A DNA stretch of 33,121 nt from Clostridiales bacterium. GTDB lineage: Bacteria; Bacillota; Clostridia; Peptostreptococcales; Acidaminobacteraceae. Position 1 is the stretch's first letter. Each line of letters starts with the position of its first letter. The DNA is taken from positions 1 to 33,121 of the forward strand of contig JAIOSU010000067.1 in assembly GCA_021107455.1 (NCBI GenBank), in the 5' to 3' direction. The position numbers and the translations under genes are program-made. Under the pieces are notes generated by a model that did no database searches, had not been told where the DNA came from, and saw nothing but the letters and a program-made list of their open reading frames with translations. This document shows, piece after piece, positions 1-7,489 of the stretch.

Positions 1-1579
1 AAGAACCACCAGTGACAAAGAGATGTGATTCATCCATGTCAGTATACTTTTCAAGTGCTTTGTTTGTGAATAGCATGATGTCATCATAATCGATTGTGCC
101 GTACTTCCCTCTGATGTCAGCAAAAGCATCTCCTTTGCCATCGCTTCCCCTTGGATTACAGAAGAATACAAAATAGCCCTCGTTTGCCCATGCTTGCATC
201 TCATGATAGAAAATTGATCCATAAACTGTTTTCGGACCACCGTGAATATTGAGAAGTCCAGGATATGATTTTCCTTCAACATAACCTATCGGTTTCATCA
301 CCCAGCCAGTGATCTCAATACCGTCCATATTGGTGAATGTCAGTTCCTCTGGTGTTGACAAGGTATGATTCTCATTCACCCATGTGTTGAAACTTGTTAT
401 TCTTTTTTCAATACTAGAGTCAACAGAGTAGATTTCCTCCAAACTGTCACCCCTCATAGCATTTATAAATACTTGACCATCTGAGACATCAAAGTCATCC
501 ACTGAACCATTCATTTTTGTGATATATGAAATATTACCTTCCTTATCCATCACATTAAGATAAGCGCTATCATTTTCAGTTGTGATGAAATATAAAACTC
601 CACCAACTGCTCGCGCACTGCGTCTGGTTCCAAATCTTGAGTCCGAGCCAACAGAATTACCTACGCTTCTATTGAAATCTCCGGAAAACAATTCATATTC
701 AAGTGTTTTTAGATCCAATTTGTAGAACACACTGTTTTGATTCAGACCGTATGTTGACATGTCATTACCAAAGAATATGATTTTGTCTGAATCCAAATAA
801 TAAGCGAACTGGATATTCATCGTACCACCGAGGAGTTTGGTGACATGCTTGTTTTCAAGATCATAGGTAAATAAGTCATTGAATAATGGCATCTTACCTT
901 TGAATGTTTTGGAAGTGAAAATGATTTTGCCAATTTTTTGATCTAGTTCAAAATAACCAACACTCTCATCAGGTGCTGTGATAGGTTGCAACGCTCCTGT
1001 GGATTGGTCATATATATAGAGTCTATTCCTTTTTTTGCCAGTGTAAGATGCACCATTAGACCAAAATGGAATTTCTTCTGCGATTTCATAATCTTGTTCA
1101 TCTTTGAGGTTATCAAGAAATTTCTTCTTGCCCTCTTTGTCGAGTGCCTCGAATCCTTCAAATTTCGGATCATAGCTGGCTAGCAAAACAAATTGGTTTT
1201 CATCAATTGCCCGAATCGAGGACACTGTCAGTGGCACTCTCATGTACTCGATGCTTTCGCCACCAGTTACATCAATCTTATAAAAAACAGTCAAGGGTTC
1301 ACCAGCTTCAATAGCCTTTTTGACCTTTTCATCTTTATTTGAAGGATAGAGCAATTTATTGCCTTCATCGAGCCAAATGTGTGACCCCACTTTGTTTGAA
1401 GTGGTGAGTTGTTTGACCTCCACTTTGGCGACATCCAAAATCCAAAGATTTGAATGGTAAAGATTTTCTTCCATATTACTCTGATGGACGTGAAATGACA
1501 CCAGGTTTCCATCCGGTGAAAAATTCATTCCCGACAGGAATTTGTATCCGGCAAAAGCGTCTAAAGTCAATTTGTTCAT
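1..1579 (-). CDS. S9 family peptidase (acylaminoacyl-peptidase-like), 3' end outside the window
   Basis: Serine peptidase of the prolyl oligopeptidase family: a beta-propeller followed by an alpha/beta-hydrolase domain, probably cytoplasmic because no signal peptide is seen. The frame is open from ATG 1579 to the window edge (526 codons). The start is preceded by an AAGGGGGAT ribosome site six bases upstream. Residues 1 to about 410 are propeller-like. The hydrolase domain shows HGGPKTVYG (His446 onward), NPRGSDGKGDAF and, at the very edge, VTGGS. The serine of that last motif (codon 4-2) is residue 526 and should be the nucleophile of GGSYGG. The catalytic Asp and His lie beyond the edge. 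Family assignment is firm; the substrate is not known. Confidence 0.9.
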   Translation of the reverse strand, partial: MNKLTLDAFAGYKFLSGMNFSPDGNLVSFHVHQSNMEENLYHSNLWILDVAKVEVKQLTTSNKVGSHIWLDEGNKLLYPSNKDEKVKKAIEAGEPLTVFYKIDVTGGESIEYMRVPLTVSSIRAIDENQFVLLASYDPKFEGFEALDKEGKKKFLDNLKDEQDYEIAEEIPFWSNGASYTGKKRNRLYIYDQSTGALQPITAPDESVGYFELDQKIGKIIFTSKTFKGKMPLFNDLFTYDLENKHVTKLLGGTMNIQFAYYLDSDKIIFFGNDMSTYGLNQNSVFYKLDLKTLEYELFSGDFNRSVGNSVGSDSRFGTRRSARAVGGVLYFITTENDSAYLNVMDKEGNISYITKMNGSVDDFDVSDGQVFINAMRGDSLEEIYSVDSSIEKRITSFNTWVNENHTLSTPEELTFTNMDGIEITGWVMKPIGYVEGKSYPGLLNIHGGPKTVYGSIFYHEMQAWANEGYFVFFCNPRGSDGKGDAFADIRGKYGTIDYDDIMLFTNKALEKYTDMDESHLFVTGGS

Positions 1580-1618
1580 AATAATCCCCCTTAAGTTTAT
1601 AAATTGTCCTACATCATC

Positions 1619-1647
1619 ATTATACGCCTATCATTCGGAAATCGAAA
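1619..1647 (-). promoter_or_regulatory. Candidate promoter of the S9 peptidase gene
   Basis: On the minus strand TTTCGA and a perfect TATAAT are separated by 17 bases, about 40 bases upstream of the peptidase start. The -35 box is weak. It lies back to back with the promoter of the divergent M23 gene, so the two starts share a short control region. Confidence 0.5.
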
Positions 1648-1654
1648 TGTAATT

Positions 1655-1681
1655 TTGTTAAGTGGTCCTTTGTGGTATAAT
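1655..1681 (+). promoter_or_regulatory. Extended -10 promoter of the M23 peptidase gene
   Basis: TATAAT at 1676-1681 is preceded by TGG, giving an extended -10 element; TTGTTA at 1655-1660 is a possible -35 box with a short 15-base spacer. Transcription would start near 1688. This lies downstream of an in-frame ATG at 1662, so translation must start at the later ATG (1731). Confidence 0.6.
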
Positions 1682-1730
1682 GTTTGTGTCATCAAGCGCA
1701 ACTAATATTAAGGTTTCTGGAGATTATATA

Positions 1731-3347
1731 ATGAGAAAAGGGAAATTTGTTTTTATATTCATAGTATTGATTATTGTGGCCTTGGCAGTGTTTTATAAGT
1801 TTTATGTCAATGTCTTCACCGTGGACAACTTACAGTCCATCGACATATTATCAGGAGAAAATGCACAACCAGTTGTCTTCCAATTGAACGAAGATGAAAC
1901 CAATCAACTTTTTCAAAGTCTTTCGAGTTATGAAAGCATAGAATCCATCCCTGAAATGGATTCAAACTTTGTACTGACTATGATCAATCGTTGGAATCTT
2001 TCTAAAAAAGTGAATGTTTACTTTTTTGAGGATGGTAAAGTCGCTATCCAGGAGGAAAATGACAAATACTTCTACCAACTCACAGATCCTTTGTTTTTTC
2101 ATGGACATCCCGGCTTTGATCTCGTTTATCGAAACGCATTTTTACCCGAATTAAGTTTAAAAGTCGAAGAGGACAATTACCCTGTAGAGGTTATCTCCGG
2201 AAGTTGGGCTTTCAAGAGACTGAACGGCAGCTGGGTTGAACAAGAAGCATCTGTTCCCGATGTTGATTCAAATCATCAAATCGTTGAAATTACATCATCT
2301 AGCATGGCTTTTTCACTCAATTCATCAAAACGACCCGATACTGTATATTTGAAAATCGAAACTGTGGATTCAAAAGAAGTTGTATTTGAAGGTCCTGCGG
2401 ATGTGGACGCATTGCCACTTCCTGAAATGGATGGTTCCTTCTACTATACTACTCAACTTCTATGGAATGAAGGCTCCGAACTCTACAAAGGTGAACTGGG
2501 GACTCAATTCCGTATCAATGTCAATCGTCCAGCTGAAATTCATTTTTCCAAGACCAGTGTCGTTCAAGGCGACTTTATCGAAATTGATATGTTGTATGCC
2601 GAAACACCAGATGAACTCGTTATGGAACAGAATCTATTCGAAAATTTCAAATGGATCAAGTCTGGAACATCAATAAAAGGCTTTGTGCCAACCAACTATT
2701 ATACGGCTGTTGGTAAATATTCCTTTATTTTCACCAATGAGTCAAAAGGGACTTCTTCTACTACTGAAGTGGAAGTTTTACCAAGAGACTATAAGGTTCA
2801 GAGTCTCACAGTCGATCCGAATATCAGCGCAAGTACAAGAAACGATGCGGCTTATGCCGAATACAACCAATATTTCGTTCCAGCAAGAAATGTTTCAAAT
2901 GAAACCCGCTACTTTGACACACCTTTCGTCTTTCCAACCATTGGTCGTTTGACGACAGAATTTGGAGAGAAAAGAACGGTCAATGGAGAACTCACTTCAT
3001 ATCGACATAATGGTTATGATATTGGTGCCCCGGAAGGCGCAGATGTCATCGCTACAAATTCAGGCAAAGTTGTACTGGCAATGAAAATGATCATGACAGG
3101 CAACACCATCATCATCGATCACGGCGGTGGACTTTTCAGTGCATATGAGCATTTATCAGAACTGTTGGTTGAGGAAGGTCAAATGGTTGAACAATCTGAA
3201 CTGATCGCAAAAGTCGGTTCTACAGGATTTTCGACTGGACCACATCTGCATTTCTTGATTTCTTATTATGACATCAACCTCGAACCCGGATTCTTCATAT
3301 ATGGGGTAAACCTTACAAAAGAGAATTTCAAAGAATTTATAAAATAA
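1731..3347 (+). CDS. Membrane-anchored M23 (LytM-type) metallopeptidase
   Basis: Predicted zinc peptidoglycan endopeptidase held at the outer face of the membrane by one N-terminal helix (about residues 5-24 of 538). The start at 1731 has GGAG eight bases upstream; an earlier in-frame ATG at 1662 lies before the likely transcription start. Residues 40-400 form a long extracellular region with no motif I recognise, possibly containing a beta-sandwich segment before the peptidase. The C-terminal 120 residues are the M23 domain: RHNGYD gives zinc ligands His426 and Asp430, and GPHLHF gives His505 and His507. A bidirectional terminator follows. The peptidase assignment is firm; whether it cuts peptidoglycan or only regulates other hydrolases is open. 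Confidence 0.88.
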   Translation: MRKGKFVFIFIVLIIVALAVFYKFYVNVFTVDNLQSIDILSGENAQPVVFQLNEDETNQLFQSLSSYESIESIPEMDSNFVLTMINRWNLSKKVNVYFFEDGKVAIQEENDKYFYQLTDPLFFHGHPGFDLVYRNAFLPELSLKVEEDNYPVEVISGSWAFKRLNGSWVEQEASVPDVDSNHQIVEITSSSMAFSLNSSKRPDTVYLKIETVDSKEVVFEGPADVDALPLPEMDGSFYYTTQLLWNEGSELYKGELGTQFRINVNRPAEIHFSKTSVVQGDFIEIDMLYAETPDELVMEQNLFENFKWIKSGTSIKGFVPTNYYTAVGKYSFIFTNESKGTSSTTEVEVLPRDYKVQSLTVDPNISASTRNDAAYAEYNQYFVPARNVSNETRYFDTPFVFPTIGRLTTEFGEKRTVNGELTSYRHNGYDIGAPEGADVIATNSGKVVLAMKMIMTGNTIIIDHGGGLFSAYEHLSELLVEEGQMVEQSELIAKVGSTGFSTGPHLHFLISYYDINLEPGFFIYGVNLTKENFKEFIK

Positions 3348-3350
3348 AAA

Positions 3351-3393
3351 AATGCAATTGATGATCATGTTTTTAATCATCAATTGCATTTTT
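3351..3393. terminator. Bidirectional terminator between convergent genes
   Basis: A perfect 15-bp stem (3351-3365 pairs with 3376-3390) with a 10-base loop is flanked by an A-rich run on the left and a T run on the right, so it can end both the M23 transcript and the opposing mnmA-operon transcript. Confidence 0.85.
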
Positions 3394-4216
3394 AATTTAT
3401 CGTGAAAACGCTGATTTCCGGAGGGTTGCCAATACGGATTGGAATCCTTGTATTTCCTATTCCGGTGTGGACATAGAGTTTGGTTTGCGCCTCATTCTCA
3501 ATTTCAAAAAGACCTCTTTTGTACAGCCTGGCAAGCGGTGGTGTTATTGCAATGTAATTGCCAAATGAAATCTGACCACCATGCGAATGACCACTTAACA
3601 CCAAATGGATGGGATATTCAGTATATCTGTCATAAATATCCGGTTCATGAACCAAAAGCACATTGAATGTATCCGGATCTGAATCCAAAGATTCAAAATC
3701 ATAAGATGGATTGCCCAGCATTCCATCATCGAGTCCAACGATTTCAATAGCTTGACTATCAATCTCAACAGCCATCTTTTCATTGACAAGCACTGTAAAT
3801 CCACTGTCCTTCATGAAATCCCTGTAGATTCTGTATCCTCCTCCACCGAGATCGTGATTCCCAAAGATGGCAATCTTTATGATTTTAGGATCTAGAGATA
3901 AAAAAGCATCTCTTGCTTCATCATAAAACTCATAAAATTGCGCGTTATCGAACAGATCTCCAGTGAACACCAAAATATCAGGACCAATTGCATTGATTTC
4001 TTCCAAAATGGGCAACAACTGCTTATCTGAAAAATGATCACCAAGATGAATATCCGATATCTGAGCAATGGTAACCCCAGCATCAAATCCATTGTCATCA
4101 AGCACAAACTCTCTAACTACGATTCGATTGGGTTCAATCCAGTAACCATAAACTGCTACAAGCATGGCAGTGATTATCATCAAGATCGGAATACTTAGCC
4201 GTTTTCGATTGGACAT
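3392..4216 (-). CDS. Membrane-anchored metallophosphoesterase (YkuE/YaeI-like)
   Basis: Calcineurin-type phosphoesterase with a two-metal site. An N-terminal hydrophobic helix (about residues 8-25) anchors it, with the catalytic domain probably outside. Metal-binding motifs appear in the expected order: SDIHLGDH (Asp55, His57), TGDLFDN (Asp87), FGNHD (Asn120, His121), His190 and SGHSHGGQ (His210, His212). The length, 274 residues, is normal for this family. AAGGA precedes the ATG. The start lies three bases after the stop of the nucleoside kinase, so it is the last gene of the desulfurase-mnmA operon. Relatives act on phospholipid or nucleotide-type phosphoesters; the substrate here cannot be told. 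Confidence 0.87.
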   Translation of the reverse strand: MSNRKRLSIPILMIITAMLVAVYGYWIEPNRIVVREFVLDDNGFDAGVTIAQISDIHLGDHFSDKQLLPILEEINAIGPDILVFTGDLFDNAQFYEFYDEARDAFLSLDPKIIKIAIFGNHDLGGGGYRIYRDFMKDSGFTVLVNEKMAVEIDSQAIEIVGLDDGMLGNPSYDFESLDSDPDTFNVLLVHEPDIYDRYTEYPIHLVLSGHSHGGQISFGNYIAITPPLARLYKRGLFEIENEAQTKLYVHTGIGNTRIPIRIGNPPEISVFTIN

Positions 4217-4219
4217 AAC

Positions 4220-4924
4220 TTATTCCTTTGAGCCGATGAAAGGCTCAGTAGCATCCAGAATTTTCTGTGTCACTTCAGGGTTGATTTTACCGTCGTGGTC
4301 CAGTGCGCAATCGTTGAAATCAATTCTAACCTTCGGACAAAGATCGAAAGCCTCATACCAAGCTTCATAGTTGCGTCTCAAATCTTCCATATAATCCCTT
4401 GGAATAGTATCCCCTTCAGTTGAACGGGCACGATTTCTGATTCTTTGCATAGCCGTATCCACAGTGACGTCAATATAAATCAGAACCTCCGGTGGATTGA
4501 TATGCTGTAGCATGTTGTGTAGAAGATCCCTATAGATTTCAAACTCATCTTCCGTCATTTCTCCACGATCATGAATGGTTTTTGCAAAGATTTCATCACC
4601 ATAAATGGAGCGATCCAATATGGCTGAATCCCCATCCTTTTCTATGCGTTTCAAATCCTTGAAGCGATCATTCAGAAACATCACTTGAATGATGGCACTC
4701 CATCTCTCAGGATTGGCGTAGAAAAGATCCAACATCCTTTGTGCTCTGGAATCTTTTCCATCGTCCTTGAGCTCTTGATAGAGCGGCACATCAAGCTTCT
4801 CACTTAAAAAATGTCCCACTGTACTTTTTCCCGCACCGATGATGCCATCTATAACTATCGCCATATTATGATTAATGCCTCCGTCTTTAAAATTGTTTTT
4901 ATCGTTGACCGCAAACCTACTCAT
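4220..4924 (-). CDS. Deoxynucleoside kinase (dAK/dGK/dCK family)
   Basis: Predicted to phosphorylate deoxyadenosine, deoxyguanosine or deoxycytidine in the salvage of DNA precursors. The P-loop GIIGAGKST lies at residues 28-35, and the family DRS motif appears in AILDRSIYGDEIF; RIRNRARS is the arginine-rich lid region. I placed the start at ATG 4924, which overlaps the mnmA stop by eight bases and has AGAGG at good spacing. An internal ATG at 4864, giving MAIVIDG at the N-terminus, fits the family length better but its GGAGG lies 13 bases away. The frame stays open to 5023 inside mnmA, but that extension has no support. Base specificity is not readable from the sequence. Confidence 0.85.
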   Translation of the reverse strand: MSRFAVNDKNNFKDGGINHNMAIVIDGIIGAGKSTVGHFLSEKLDVPLYQELKDDGKDSRAQRMLDLFYANPERWSAIIQVMFLNDRFKDLKRIEKDGDSAILDRSIYGDEIFAKTIHDRGEMTEDEFEIYRDLLHNMLQHINPPEVLIYIDVTVDTAMQRIRNRARSTEGDTIPRDYMEDLRRNYEAWYEAFDLCPKVRIDFNDCALDHDGKINPEVTQKILDATEPFIGSKE

Positions 4925-6023
4925 TGCCTTTTCCTCTGATGATTGTTCCACCGCCCACGAGCCACTGATCTTTATAGAATACAACTGCCTGACCTGGTGT
5001 GATGGCTCTTTGAGGATCATCAAATATCACTCTGACCCGATCACCTTCCGGATATAAAGTACATGGAGCCTCTTTTGCACTATATCTTACTTTTGCTGTA
5101 CATCTATAGGCTTCTTCTAATTGATCAAATAAAATGAAGTTGTTTTGATCTGAAACAAGCTCACTTTTAAACACATCTGAATTCTCACCAAGAGTCACAA
5201 CGTTGCTTGTCGTATCAATATCGATGACATACATAGGCTTTCCAAAAGTCACGCCGAGGCCTTTCCTTTGGCCAATTGTGTAGTTTACAATTCCTTGGTG
5301 TTTGCCCAGGACTTCACCGTCTTTTCCTACAAATGCACCTTCTTCAATCGCCATATCACTATTGCGTTTGAGGAAACCCACGTAGTCCTGATCCGGTACA
5401 AAACAAATTTCCTGAGAGTCAGATTTTTGTGACATCTGAACATCAAATTGTGCAGCCACTTTTCTTACATCATCTTTGGACTCAAAATCACCAAGTGGCA
5501 TCAGTATATGCTTTAGCTGATCTTGAGTCAGGTTATAAAGCGCATATGTTTGATCTTTCTCCACCGCATTTGATTTCTCTATAGTATAGCGACCAAACTC
5601 TTCATTAAATTGGATTTTCGCATAATGCCCTGTTGCGACATAATAAGCGCCAAGTTGATGAGCTTTATCCAATAGAGCTTCAAATTTCACATACTTGTTA
5701 CATGCAATACAAGGATTTGGAGTTTCCCCCTTTTGATACGAATCGATGAAATAATCGACAACAGTTGTCTTAAAGACCGCTTTGAAATCCAGCGCATAAA
5801 ATGGAATTCCGATTTGCGCACACACTCTCCTAGCATCTTCTGCCGATGAAAGGCTGCAACAGCCACCATCTTTCTCGAAGTGTGCTTCTTCAAGGGCATC
5901 ATCCTGCCACAGGCGCATATTGACACCAATGACGTCATAACCCATTTCTTTCAATTTAAAGGCGGCGACAGTACTGTCCACTCCACCGCTCATGCCTACT
6001 ACAACTCTATTATTCTTAACCAT
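4917..6023 (-). CDS. mnmA: tRNA 2-thiouridine(34) synthase MnmA
   Basis: Adenylates U34 of tRNA-Lys, -Glu and -Gln and replaces its 2-oxygen with sulfur delivered as persulfide by a cysteine desulfurase. The PP-loop SGGVDS is at residues 12-17. The catalytic cysteines are Cys105 (in NPCIACN) and Cys207 (in SQEICF); TGHYAKI and YTIGQRKGLG are also family signatures. It is 368 residues, full length, and appears intact. It starts three bases after the end of the desulfurase gene and overlaps the kinase start, so the genes are co-transcribed. This matches the yrvO-mnmA pairing known in Bacillus, where the desulfurase is a dedicated sulfur donor; here that partner is broken, so sulfur must come from another enzyme. 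Confidence 0.96.
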   Translation of the reverse strand: MVKNNRVVVGMSGGVDSTVAAFKLKEMGYDVIGVNMRLWQDDALEEAHFEKDGGCCSLSSAEDARRVCAQIGIPFYALDFKAVFKTTVVDYFIDSYQKGETPNPCIACNKYVKFEALLDKAHQLGAYYVATGHYAKIQFNEEFGRYTIEKSNAVEKDQTYALYNLTQDQLKHILMPLGDFESKDDVRKVAAQFDVQMSQKSDSQEICFVPDQDYVGFLKRNSDMAIEEGAFVGKDGEVLGKHQGIVNYTIGQRKGLGVTFGKPMYVIDIDTTSNVVTLGENSDVFKSELVSDQNNFILFDQLEEAYRCTAKVRYSAKEAPCTLYPEGDRVRVIFDDPQRAITPGQAVVFYKDQWLVGGGTIIRGKGNE

Positions 6024-6026
6024 AAT

Positions 6027-7105
6027 TTATCCTTTCAATATCCTTTCAGTAGTCTCAATCAGTTGATCGATCTCATCGGTTGTCGTCGGTAACCCCATTG
6101 AGAATCTCACACAACGACTTGCCATAACCGGATCCATTCCAATCGCCAAAAGTACATGTGAAGCAGAGATCGCTCCAGAGCTACACGCTGAACCACTGGA
6201 TACACATATTCCTTCAAAGTCATATTGTATGACCAGTCCATCGCCATCCCTTGTCGGGAAATTGAAACAGACTATAGCCGGATGGCTACCCTCTTGCTCA
6301 CCAATGACTGAAAGACCCGCATCAATCTTCAGCAGACCATCAATCAATCTTGACTTTAGTGATTTCAGGTGTCTGATATGATTATCAAGGTTGCTTTCAG
6401 AGATCTCAATGGCTTTTCCAAAACCTGTGATAGCTATATCGTCGATTTCTTCTGCACAAATTGAATAGCCATGGTTCTGATCTTTTGTATAAAGCGCACC
6501 ACAACCTTTTGGACCATAAATCTTATGAGCAGAAAATACCATTGTATCCGCACCTATCTTTGAGATGTCAATCACAGCTTTTCCAAGCGCTTGAACTGCA
6601 TCCACATGAAAAGCAATTTCCTTGTCATTTAAAAATTCACCAAGCGCTTCTACGCGTTGTTAAAAAACATGACCGCGACTAAAATGGTATCATTTGTGAC
6701 TAGTTTTTTAGCCGCCTCAAGATCGATGATTCCTGCTGGTGACACCGGTAATTTCACAACTTCGAATCCTTCTGTTTCTAGTGCGGTGAAAACATTTAGT
6801 ACGGAAGGATGCTCGATTCCCGATACCAAAAGTCGTTTCCACCTATGTCTTCCTCTATTAGCGTGTTCGCGAATCGCAAGGTTATTAGCCTCTGTCCCAC
6901 TTGCTGTGAAAATGACATCACCTGATTTTGCATTGATGGCATCCATGAGTCTATATTTTGTCCTATCCATTTGGATTTTTATATATTTTGAACTTTGCCT
7001 ATCAAAAAAAACTTCTGATGAATACTCATTGAGCATCACTTCGAGTACTTCTTGGTCCACAGGAGTTGTGGCGGCATAGTCCATATAAATCTTATTATTA
7101 ATCAT
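6027..7105 (-). pseudogene. Cysteine desulfurase (NifS/IscS family), frameshifted and missing PLP-site motifs
   Basis: A PLP enzyme that takes sulfur from cysteine, expected here to serve MnmA. The reading frame begins at ATG 7105 with GAGGA upstream and stops at 6650 after VAVMFFNNA; homology continues in another frame from 6653 (VEALGEF, then HVDAVQALGK) to 6027. At the junction (6654/6655) the usual NNEIGTIQP is cut after NN: about 21 bases are replaced by GC, a net loss of about 19. Two further conserved stretches are abnormal: FGNPSS reads FFDRQSS, and the GGGQE-RSGT loop after GPKGCGALY is about ten residues short. The PLP lysine (SAHKIYGPKG), cysteine (SSGSACSSG) and His (SGIEHPS) remain. 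Sequencing or assembly error at 6654 cannot be excluded, but would not explain all three sites. Confidence 0.85.
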
Positions 7106-7120
7106 AATTTCCTCACAATT

Positions 7121-7137
7121 CCTACTTTAACTGTAGG
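7121..7137 (-). promoter_or_regulatory. Small inverted repeat at the start of the desulfurase-mnmA transcript
   Basis: CCTAC and GTAGG form a 5-bp inverted repeat with a 7-base spacer, starting about six bases after the predicted transcription start. It may be an operator, perhaps for an Rrf2-type sulfur or iron-sulfur regulator, or a weak 5' hairpin. It fits the CymR consensus poorly. Confidence 0.25.
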
Positions 7138-7149
7138 ATATCAAAAAAT

Positions 7150-7178
7150 AGTATACCTTCTCAGGCACCTCCTGTCAA
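7150..7178 (-). promoter_or_regulatory. Sigma-A promoter of the desulfurase-mnmA-kinase-phosphoesterase operon
   Basis: Minus strand: a perfect TTGACA (7178-7173), a 17-base spacer, and TATACT (7155-7150). The predicted start is near 7143, 38 bases before the first ATG. This is one of the best promoter matches in the window. Confidence 0.75.
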
Positions 7179-7207
7179 CTAAACCTATTATAGCATATTA
7201 AGGGCAC

Positions 7208-7245
7208 AAAAAAGAGAAAATGGATGCTGGCGATGCATCCATTTT
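7208..7245 (-). terminator. Intrinsic terminator of the candidate small RNA
   Basis: Minus strand: AAAATGGATGC pairs perfectly with GCATCCATTTT (11 bp, seven-base loop), followed by CTCTTTTTTG. There is no protein gene directly upstream on this strand, so the terminator needs another transcript to explain it. Confidence 0.8.
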
Positions 7246-7356
7246 CGTGAGGTATTCTAAATAAAGTTTACGTTTTGGGGGGTACCTATTCTTTATAAGT
7301 CAGCGGGGTGGCCAAGATATAAAGTGTGTTGCGAGTATAAGGAGTTTTGTTCTAAT

Positions 7357-7371
7357 TGATATTGATTATCA
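7357..7371. promoter_or_regulatory. Fur box (7-1-7 type)
   Basis: TGATATTGATTATCA matches the Firmicute 7-1-7 consensus TGATAATNATTATCA at 13 of 14 defined positions. It lies at about +7 to +21 of the minus-strand promoter, a position that blocks transcription when iron is plentiful. It also covers the -35 region (TTGATA 7356-7361) of a possible plus-strand promoter with TATATA at 7379-7384, so it may control the gene at 7490 as well. Confidence 0.72.
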
Positions 7372-7383
7372 ATCTCTATATAT

Positions 7384-7412
7384 AATATAACACCTGTTTT
7401 TATTTTTGTAAA
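7384..7412 (-). promoter_or_regulatory. Promoter of the candidate small RNA
   Basis: Minus strand: TTTACA (7412-7407), a 17-base spacer, TATATT (7389-7384), with TGT directly before the -10 box, making it an extended -10. Start predicted near 7377. Confidence 0.65.
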
Positions 7413-7441
7413 GCCTTTTTTTAAAAAAAATAGTTTTATTT

Positions 7442-7470
7442 TTTAGATTATGTTACGATGTTCGTAAGAT
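7442..7470 (+). promoter_or_regulatory. Weak candidate promoter for the gene at 7490
   Basis: TTTAGA (7442-7447) and TAAGAT (7465-7470) are 17 bases apart. The match is modest; the AT-rich block at 7356-7386 offers an alternative plus-strand promoter overlapping the Fur box. Confidence 0.35.
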
Positions 7471-7489
7471 AAGAAACCGGTGGTGACAT

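Larger units (their letters stand above)
7208..7377 (-). ncRNA. Candidate Fur-regulated small RNA with C-rich motifs (about 170 nt)
   Basis: No protein gene fills 7106-7489, yet the minus strand has a complete transcription unit: promoter (7384-7412), Fur box at the predicted start, then about 130 bases ending in a perfect 11-bp terminator hairpin and U tract. There is no credible reading frame on it: no start codon with a ribosome site, and the only ATGs sit in the terminator stem. The RNA contains CCACCCCGC (C4 at 7308-7305) and GGTACCCCCC (C6 at 7282-7277). C-rich unpaired stretches are typical of iron-sparing RNAs such as FsrA and IsrR, which mask ribosome sites. It ends before the nifS promoter. 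No sequence identity to a known RNA is claimed. Alternative: a leader that sometimes reads through into nifS. Confidence 0.55.

Noticed and set aside
1662-1730. N-terminal extension of the M23 peptidase
   Set aside because: The extended start lies upstream of the predicted transcription start (TATAAT at 1676-1681), and a good ribosome site serves ATG 1731.
6644-6667. Programmed -1 frameshift in the desulfurase, suggested by the T6 run before AACAAC
   Set aside because: A shift at the T run would meet a TAA at once; the shift would have to occur at AACAAC, which is not slippery, and about seven conserved residues would still be missing.
6657-7079. 140-residue plus-strand reading frame
   Set aside because: It is antisense to the desulfurase, low in known motifs and has no ribosome site.
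7121-7143. CymR box at the desulfurase leader
   Set aside because: Apart from GGAATT at one end, the sequence does not align with the CymR consensus.
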